DNA from: Planctomycetota bacterium
Lineage (GTDB): Bacteria > Planctomycetota > Phycisphaerae > UBA1845
DNA length: 5,237 nucleotides
Assembly (NCBI GenBank): GCA_022566435.1
Contig: JADFIX010000369.1
Coordinates: 1-5,237 of the forward strand
Direction: 5' to 3'
Below, one piece after another: positions 1 to 3,925 of the stretch. The notes below the pieces were generated by a model. The model did no database searches, had not been told where the DNA came from, and saw only the letters and a program-made list of their open reading frames with translations. How positions within the stretch are numbered: the stretch's first letter is position 1; every line of letters begins with the position of its first letter. The position numbers were made by a program, and so were the translations under genes.

Positions 1-678
1 GGGCAGCCCGCAAACGAAGGCCTCTCCTGCGACGACGGTCAGTTCTGTACGACCGGTGAAACATGCACCGCCGGCGTTTGCGGCGGCGGATCAGCGACTG
101 ATTGCAGCGGTGCGAGCGATCAGTGCAACACCGGCGTGTGCAACGAGACAACGGACGCTTGCGAAGCCCAGCCCGCAAACGAAGGTGAATCTTGTGACGA
201 CGGTCAGTTCTGTACGACGGGTGAAGCCTGTACCGCTGGCGTTTGCGGCAGCGGATCTGCGACTGATTGCAGCGGTTCGAGCGATCAGTGCAACACCGGC
301 GTGTGCAACGAGACAACGAACGCCTGTGAAGCGCAGCCGGCCAACGAAGGCCAATCCTGTGACGACGCTGACATATGCACGGAGTCGGACGTGTGCTCGA
401 ACGGCACATGCGCTGGATCGCCTATCGGCGGTTGTGAGTGCGTGACGGACGTGGACTGCGACGATGGCAACGAGTGCACAGTCGATACGTGCGTGTCCGG
501 TGATTGCACGAGCGCGAACGAGCCGGTCGGCACCGCGTGCGACGACGGGCTGTTCTGTACCGCGACGGATGAATGTGACGGGAGCGGCATGTGTGTCGGA
601 TCGGGATCGCCGTGCGGGGGGAGGGCTCCGTACTGTTGCGAGTACCTATCGATCTGTACTTTGCTGCCATGCTCGTAA
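1..678 (+). CDS. Cysteine-rich tandem-repeat protein, probably secreted (5' end outside window)
   Basis: The reading frame is open from base 1 to the TAA at 676-678, so the start codon and any signal peptide lie upstream. The visible 225 residues contain 35 cysteines (about 16%). Two full 55-residue repeats, each starting QPANEG and carrying SCDDGQFC, CTAGVC, DQCNTGVCN and ACEA with eight cysteines each, are followed by a partial third copy. Then come modules such as DCDDGNECTVDTC and ACDDGLFCTATDEC. The latter closely resemble the CTDC-type repeat known from Dictyostelium and from secreted planctomycete and myxobacterial proteins. The even cysteine spacing implies disulfide bonding outside the cytoplasm, and the D-x-D-x-D-D-G stretch could bind calcium (inference). 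The tail reads PYCCEYLSICTLLPCS and has no LPXTG, PEP-CTERM or membrane anchor. Secretion and a structural or adhesive role are likely but not shown. The frame is certain; the exact function is unknown. Confidence 0.85.
   Translation, partial: GQPANEGLSCDDGQFCTTGETCTAGVCGGGSATDCSGASDQCNTGVCNETTDACEAQPANEGESCDDGQFCTTGEACTAGVCGSGSATDCSGSSDQCNTGVCNETTNACEAQPANEGQSCDDADICTESDVCSNGTCAGSPIGGCECVTDVDCDDGNECTVDTCVSGDCTSANEPVGTACDDGLFCTATDECDGSGMCVGSGSPCGGRAPYCCEYLSICTLLPCS
4..363 (+). repeat. In-frame 165-bp tandem direct repeat inside the cysteine-rich gene
   Basis: Unit 1 spans 4-168 and unit 2 spans 169-333. A third copy begins at 334 and keeps the pattern for about ten codons before diverging. 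By eye, units 1 and 2 differ at about 18 of 165 positions (about 89% identity), and the 3' half, from the SATDC codons onward, is nearly unchanged. Many of the changes are synonymous (for example TGC/TGT and GCC/GCT). The unit is exactly 55 codons, so gain or loss of copies keeps the reading frame. More copies may lie upstream of the window. Confidence 0.9.
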
Positions 679-813
679 CAAGTCGTTGAAGACGTGTGGG
701 ATGGACTTTTCAGTCGGCTTGACCGGCTGGAAAGCCGTTCCCGCAGATGGATTGAGGTCCGTTTCGACAGTCTGCCAGGCGCGGTCGCATGATAACCCTG
801 TAATCTCGCCATC

Positions 814-843
814 GAGGCCGTTCCTATATCAGGGCGCGGCCTC
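814..843 (+). terminator. Candidate hairpin terminator after the cysteine-rich gene
   Basis: GAGGCCG (814-820) and CGGCCTC (837-843) form a perfect 7-bp, mostly G-C stem around a 16-nt loop. It is followed by TCTATT rather than a true T tract. It lies about 136 bases after the stop codon. The long loop and missing T run make it a weak intrinsic terminator candidate. Confidence 0.25.
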
Positions 844-903
844 TCTATTGCACGACGTTGGATCTCGCCGACGACGACTCATCGATCCACGGTGGCGTCA
901 GTT

Positions 904-929
904 GGAAAAGGGATGGAAACACCCTATCC
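904..929 (-). terminator. Candidate terminator of the lipoprotein gene
   Basis: Read on the - strand, GGATAGG (929-923) pairs with CCATCC (916-911) apart from one bulged A. The loop is the 6-nt GTGTTT, and the stem is followed by CTTTTCC. It lies about 84 bases past the TAA of the lipoprotein gene. The stem is short and only four Ts follow, so the call is tentative. Confidence 0.25.
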
Positions 930-970
930 ATGGGCACGTACCGTCACCGAGGCGAGTTCGAGTTTCAGCC

Positions 971-1020
971 GTGGATAAATGTCGGCGAATCTCGACAGCG
1001 ACCCTCAGATCCTTATCCAC
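971..1020. other. Inverted pair of near-consensus DnaA-box 8-mers
   Basis: GTGGATAA at 971-978 and TTATCCAC at 1013-1020 are exact reverse complements, 34 bases apart. Each matches 8 of 9 positions of the DnaA box TTATCCACA; only the last base differs. The right copy overlaps the TAA stop of the lipoprotein gene. A small TGTCG/CGACA stem (980-984 with 993-997) sits between them. They could equally be the arms of a large stem-loop or a coincidence. No origin-like AT-rich region or dnaA/dnaN gene is present here. Confidence 0.2.
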
Positions 1021-1693
1021 CGGCCAGTAGCGCGGAATCAATCGCGAATATCTCGACTCTGCGATTCTTGCCTCGGTTGGCTTCGCTGCTGTTTGCCACC
1101 CGCGGGCGGTTCTCGCCGCAGCCGCCGGCTACCAGCCGGAGGCGAGCGACACCGCGATCGGCCATGTAACGCACGACCTCGAGCGACCGCTGTGTGCTGA
1201 GTTCCCAGTTGTCCTTCCAGCCGCTCTTATTGATGGGGCTGTTGTCAGTGTGCCCGAAGACGAAAATATGCTTGTCCGCATATTCACCCTCGATCGTACT
1301 GACAACGGCGTCGAGCATGCGCTTGGCCTGTTTCCGCAAGACGGTCTTACCCGGCGAAAAGAGAATACCGCTTTCGATCGCGATCATGGCCCCGCCGGGC
1401 ACGGGCGTCCAACCTGGGGCCGCAGCCTGCTCTTGTGCCAAGGCTTCGGCGCTGGCCAATTCGGTTCGCAGACTGCCTGATTCGCGCATCAGATCCGCGA
1501 GACGCTGGTTGAGGGCCTCCCCGTCGCGATAGGCGGCCTCGAGCTCACCGCGCGAACGATTGAGCTGCCCGGTAAGCCCTCGATTGGCCTGCTCGAGATG
1601 GGCGATACGTTTCGTGCTCTTGTTGGCGCATCCCGTGGTCACGCCCATGAACGCCAACGCCGACACCATCCCTAGTGTGGTCACTTTGAACAT
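1013..1693 (-). CDS. OmpA/MotB-type peptidoglycan-binding lipoprotein
   Basis: The 226-residue product is predicted to be a membrane-anchored envelope protein that binds peptidoglycan. The N-terminus has a short signal (K3, hydrophobic residues 7-18) ending in VTTGC with Cys22 as the likely lipidated residue; the lipobox is degenerate, with T at -3. Residues about 28-90 are charged, heptad-like and probably coiled coil. Residues about 105-217 form an OmpA C-terminal domain with GHTD (147-150), NWELS (162-166), Arg169 and NRRVEI (210-215). Asp150 and Arg169 match the diaminopimelate-contacting pair known in the family. The loop between them is longer than in OmpA/Pal and resembles flagellar MotB. 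There is no MotB-type transmembrane helix or proton-channel Asp, so it is not itself a MotB. The start is fixed by AAGGAG (1706-1701) seven bases before the ATG. The neighbouring prepilin peptidase lies 207 bases upstream, so it may have its own promoter. Cys192 in GGCGE replaces the usual aromatic residue of GYGE. Confidence 0.9.
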   Translation of the reverse strand: MFKVTTLGMVSALAFMGVTTGCANKSTKRIAHLEQANRGLTGQLNRSRGELEAAYRDGEALNQRLADLMRESGSLRTELASAEALAQEQAAAPGWTPVPGGAMIAIESGILFSPGKTVLRKQAKRMLDAVVSTIEGEYADKHIFVFGHTDNSPINKSGWKDNWELSTQRSLEVVRYMADRGVARLRLVAGGCGENRPRVANSSEANRGKNRRVEIFAIDSALLAGG

Positions 1694-1700
1694 CCTGTTT

Positions 1701-1706
1701 CTCCTT
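1701..1706 (-). promoter_or_regulatory. Strong Shine-Dalgarno site of the lipoprotein gene
   Basis: AAGGAG on the - strand sits seven bases before the ATG at 1693. This near-ideal site supports that start over any other. Confidence 0.8.
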
Positions 1707-1730
1707 CCCGAACGATTGCCTTATCCGACC

Positions 1731-1743
1731 CACGAATTTCGTG
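1731..1743. promoter_or_regulatory. Operator-like palindrome upstream of the lipoprotein gene
   Basis: CACGAA and TTCGTG form perfect 6-bp arms around a single central T. The 8-mer CCCACGAA starting at 1729 recurs in the same orientation at 1792-1799, 63 bases away (about six helical turns). This could be a repressor or activator site 38-50 bases before the ATG. No known regulator motif is recognised. Confidence 0.25.
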
Positions 1744-1800
1744 TCCCGCCGATTGACTGAATTCACAAGGGCGGCGCGACCTCACCGACAGCCCACGAAA

Positions 1801-1820
1801 AGTGACGCCAAACTGTCACT
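1801..1820. other. Short hairpin in the lipoprotein leader
   Basis: AGTGAC (1801-1806) and GTCACT (1815-1820) are perfect 6-bp arms around an 8-nt loop. It is six bases from the REP-like palindrome. If the promoter at 1859-1887 is real, both hairpins lie in the 5' leader of the lipoprotein mRNA. Confidence 0.4.
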
Positions 1821-1821
1821 C

Positions 1822-1844
1822 GTAGGTCGGATCCGCGATCCGAT
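1822..1844 (+). repeat. REP-like palindrome headed by GTAG
   Basis: On the + strand the tetranucleotide GTAG (1822-1825) comes just before a hairpin with perfect arms TCGGATC (1827-1833) and GATCCGA (1837-1843) around CGC, plus a possible G-T pair at 1826/1844. A GTAG foot followed by a palindrome is the established form of REP elements mobilised by RAYT (Y1 family) transposases. Only one copy is visible, so its repetitive nature is inferred. Confidence 0.4.
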
Positions 1845-1858
1845 GCCCCGCCGCCATG

Positions 1859-1887
1859 AGCATAAGACGCCGGCAGAAAGATTTCAA
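1859..1887 (-). promoter_or_regulatory. Candidate sigma70-type promoter for the lipoprotein gene
   Basis: On the - strand TTGAAA (1887-1882, five of six to TTGACA) is separated by exactly 17 bases from TATGCT (1864-1859, four of six to TATAAT). It begins 14 bases past the stop codon of the prepilin peptidase gene. It would give a leader of about 160 bases containing both palindromes. Housekeeping promoters in this presumed phylum are poorly conserved, so the call is tentative. Confidence 0.35.
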
Positions 1888-1900
1888 GGGAATTCGACGT

Positions 1901-3403
1901 TCAAATAATCGGCGAGAACTGTGAGTTTCCGAAAAATAACACGTTGATCACAACCAACGCCCGGGAGATCAACGTGCAGTGGATCAGCGGTTCGTAGAAG
2001 AGCGTCACCAAGAGCAGCGACAGGAAAAGCCACGGGCCAAGGGGCAACGCGCGGGTGCGCTTGAACGGCAGTGTGAGAACCCAGCCCGCCAGAGCTACGC
2101 CGCAAGTCACAAAAAAACCGAGCAACACGACGGGCCACCCCGCCACGCAGCCGGCCGCCGCCATCATGTGAATATCACCTGTGGCAAACGCCTCACGCCC
2201 GAACACGAGCGTAAAAACAATCCGCACCGCCCAGCCGAGAGCGCCCGCCAGCACGTAGCCGGCCGCCGCCGTGGATATTCCCTCCAACGGCGCCCACCGA
2301 CGGAAAAAACTTATGTCCCACATCGGCACAGTTCTATGTAATGCAGTGGCGATGCTCTCGCGCGCTTCGCTTCCCTCCCGCATGAGCCAGAATCCGAAGG
2401 CCGCAAGCACGATGGCCGGAATGAAGAACGTAAACTCGCGCAGCACCATTCCTCTCGCTTGATGTCGCTCTTCGTCGATGGCTTCGATGATTTCCACATC
2501 TGAATCGCGTGCCACCGAGCTCTCTCGAACGATGGCCACAAAAAGGAGTGCCAAAGGCAGCCCGACGCGTATGGGGTACATCGGGATTTGCCATTTCATT
2601 TCTTTTATAAACAGCATGCCGATCGTGAGAAGAAGAAGAACCACCGCGATACCGGCGAATGCCATGGACACCATTCGCGACTTTGGCGCGTCGGATTCCA
2701 CGTCCTCGTGGGGTGATTCGGCGCGGCGTGATTCCTCGTCGGCGGGACGGTCGTCTGAAACGGGATCACCTTCCGATTCCGGCGGGGGTGGACGACAGAT
2801 CACCCAAAGCCAGACAACGAAGAGCCCGGCCAATGCGAAAATCGACATGACGGCTAACGTGTCGTTCGGTCGAAACCAAGCGGCGCTGTGTTTCGGCGTC
2901 CAGATCGCGTGAAGGATGAATCCGCACGCCGTGACTAGATTCGTAAAACGAATGTCAACCCAGTAGTACTCCAGATCGATGGCCGACATCGCCAAGAGCG
3001 CCGCAAACATGACAAAGTGTGCCGTAAGGATAGGCCAATCGCTTGCCAATTGGTCCGTCAGCCCGAAAACGCTGTCGCTCAGCCCCAACCGAACATGCTC
3101 GATGAAGAAGGCATCTAGCAATAGAAGCATTACGATGGCCGTCACGGCCTCGATGAAGAGATATCGCGGCGAAATCGTTTCTCCGCAGTCACGGCAGTGC
3201 CCGCCAAGCAGAACGTAGCTGACCACGGGAAAGTTGTCGTACCAGCGAATGCGGTGGTCGCACGCTGGACACGCGGACCAGACCGGTTGGCGCAAGGATC
3301 TGTCCCGCGGTAGGCGGTAGATGACGACGTTGAGGAAGCTGCCGACGCACAGTCCGACCGAAGTGCAGAAGAGAAGCCACCAGAGTGTAGCGACGAGGTT
3401 CAT
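1901..3403 (-). CDS. Prepilin peptidase / N-methyltransferase (A24 family), enlarged form
   Basis: This is an integral membrane aspartic protease of the PilD/GspO/TcpJ type. Such enzymes cleave the leader of type IV pilins and type II secretion pseudopilins and methylate the new N-terminus. The N-terminal helix leads into GSFLNVVIYRLPR (21-33), then a cytoplasmic zinc-type module with C45-x2-C48 and C70-x2-C73. The first catalytic Asp is D143 in AIDLEYYWVD, and the second is D410 in ATGD, followed by a helix and AGWP. In classical members the two Asp lie about 60 residues apart; here it is 267. The insert holds a Pro- and acid-rich, probably disordered segment (203-242) and further hydrophobic helices near 245-265, 277-292 and 325-341. 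At 500 residues it is roughly twice the usual length. I chose the ATG at 3403; a TTG at 3427 would add eight residues and is preceded in frame by a stop. No pilin or secretion genes are in the window. The CDGSH gene lies 27 bases upstream. Confidence 0.88.
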   Translation of the reverse strand: MNLVATLWWLLFCTSVGLCVGSFLNVVIYRLPRDRSLRQPVWSACPACDHRIRWYDNFPVVSYVLLGGHCRDCGETISPRYLFIEAVTAIVMLLLLDAFFIEHVRLGLSDSVFGLTDQLASDWPILTAHFVMFAALLAMSAIDLEYYWVDIRFTNLVTACGFILHAIWTPKHSAAWFRPNDTLAVMSIFALAGLFVVWLWVICRPPPPESEGDPVSDDRPADEESRRAESPHEDVESDAPKSRMVSMAFAGIAVVLLLLTIGMLFIKEMKWQIPMYPIRVGLPLALLFVAIVRESSVARDSDVEIIEAIDEERHQARGMVLREFTFFIPAIVLAAFGFWLMREGSEARESIATALHRTVPMWDISFFRRWAPLEGISTAAAGYVLAGALGWAVRIVFTLVFGREAFATGDIHMMAAAGCVAGWPVVLLGFFVTCGVALAGWVLTLPFKRTRALPLGPWLFLSLLLVTLFYEPLIHCTLISRALVVINVLFFGNSQFSPII

Positions 3404-3430
3404 GAACCGCGCGTCCCCGAGCCACAAGAA

Positions 3431-3673
3431 CTACGCAGGCTTCCCGTGCGTCCCATCACACCAGGGGGCGTTGCCGGTGCGATGACATTGGCAAACGGCT
3501 TTCTTGCCGGAGGCGTCGATATCGCAAACGATCGGTGCCAGCCCGGTACCCTCGCGACTGTGGGAACCGTCGCAATACGGAAGATTGGCGGACAGCCCAC
3601 ATTGGCAATACGCCTTTTTTCCAGGCGTTTCGTCGACAACGATGGGGGCGGTACCGTGTTTTGGCTCGGCCAT
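3431..3673 (-). CDS. Double CDGSH-type iron-sulfur protein
   Basis: The 80-residue protein carries two complete CDGSH motifs, each able to hold one [2Fe-2S] cluster through three Cys and one His. Motif 1 uses C23, C25, C34 and H38 (CQCGLSANLPYCDGSH). Motif 2 uses C61, C63, C72 and H76 (CQCHRTGNAPWCDGTH). The conserved Ser/Thr, Pro and Asp-Gly of the pattern are present in both. There is no signal peptide or membrane helix, so it should be a soluble cytoplasmic protein, like the known bacterial two-CDGSH class. Family roles include electron transfer and iron or redox handling; the partner here is unknown. Translation starts at the ATG at 3673 with AAAGGA five bases upstream. It precedes the prepilin peptidase by 27 bases and the two are probably co-transcribed. 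Confidence 0.93.
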   Translation of the reverse strand: MAEPKHGTAPIVVDETPGKKAYCQCGLSANLPYCDGSHSREGTGLAPIVCDIDASGKKAVCQCHRTGNAPWCDGTHGKPA

Positions 3674-3720
3674 GGGAATCCTTTCTCATTCGTGTTGCAA
3701 GCAACATCTTGCGCAGCCAA

Positions 3721-3742
3721 CCGCGCAGGTTGAAGCCTGCGG
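3721..3742. other. Palindrome in the leader of the CDGSH operon
   Basis: CGCAGG (3724-3729) and CCTGCG (3736-3741) pair perfectly around TTGAAG, and CCG at 3721-3723 can extend the stem with a 2-nt bulge. It lies about 50-70 bases before the CDGSH start, inside the leader predicted from the promoter at 3762-3789. It could be a structured leader or a dispersed palindromic repeat. Confidence 0.4.
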
Positions 3743-3761
3743 CTCACGATCGACGTTGTGC

Positions 3762-3789
3762 ATCATACCACACGGCAGCGGAATGAAAA
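3762..3789 (-). promoter_or_regulatory. Candidate extended -10 promoter for the CDGSH-peptidase operon
   Basis: On the - strand, TGG directly precedes TATGAT (3767-3762, five of six to TATAAT), which makes an extended -10 element. TTTTCA (3789-3784, four of six to TTGACA) lies 16 bases further upstream. The predicted start near 3755 gives a leader of about 80 bases. Its place just downstream of a strong hairpin fits a new transcription unit. Confidence 0.4.
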
Positions 3790-3812
3790 CCGGTTCGGTA
3801 GGAAGCGCCGGA

Positions 3813-3854
3813 GCGACGAAGGGAAAGACCTTTGTCGATCTTCCCCTACGTCGC
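3813..3854 (-). terminator. Strong hairpin after the aminopeptidase gene, probable terminator
   Basis: Arms of 16 bases (3813-3828 and 3839-3854) match at 14 positions around a 10-nt loop. In RNA from the - strand one of the two remaining positions is a G-U pair, so 15 of 16 can pair with a single U-U mismatch. The stem folds better on this strand than on the + strand, where the two become A-A and A-C mismatches. It starts 71 bases after the aminopeptidase stop and sits before the predicted promoter of the next operon. There is no T tract after it, so it is either a noncanonical terminator or a 3' end stabiliser. Confidence 0.45.
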
Positions 3855-3925
3855 CTCCTCGTCCGGTTGCCCCAACCTGATATCCTCCCCGACGCCCACG
3901 CTCTTCGGACCGACAAGAAAGCGTG

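Larger units (their letters stand above)
679..1012. other. Convergent intergenic region without a supported gene
   Basis: This 334-base gap separates the 3' ends of the + strand cysteine-rich gene and the - strand lipoprotein gene. No open frame here has a convincing start, ribosome binding site or family resemblance. It holds three weak hairpins: CGGCTT at 715-720 pairing with AAGCCG at 732-737, a perfect 7-bp stem at 814-843, and a bulged stem at 911-929 that faces the lipoprotein gene. It also carries inverted TTATCCAC-type 8-mers near its right end. Its role is most likely transcription termination from both sides. Confidence 0.6.

Noticed and set aside
56..445. Open + frame of 129 codons across the cysteine-rich repeats
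   Set aside because: It is an out-of-frame reading of the same tandem repeat and has no family features. The frame beginning at base 1 has the regular cysteine pattern.
285..812. Open - frame of 175 codons opposite the cysteine-rich gene
   Set aside because: It is the antisense of a repetitive GC-rich gene, with low-complexity Ser/His/Pro composition and no recognisable domain.
801..1012. Possible remnant coding stretch in the convergent gap (a + frame with readable residues such as GEFEFQPWINVG)
   Set aside because: It has only a TTG start, no ribosome binding site, no recognised family, and runs on antisense into the lipoprotein gene. It could be decayed coding DNA but cannot be supported.
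971..1020. Replication origin
   Set aside because: Only two imperfect DnaA-like boxes are present, with no AT-rich unwinding region and no dnaA, dnaN or parA gene nearby.
1979..2341. Several + strand open frames of 60-145 codons inside the prepilin peptidase region
   Set aside because: They are shadows of the peptidase gene on the other strand, rich in Arg, His and Gln, without domains.
3686..3916. Open - frame of 76 codons between the aminopeptidase and CDGSH genes
   Set aside because: It is Arg-rich low-complexity and overlaps the strong hairpin and promoter candidate. No ribosome binding site was found.
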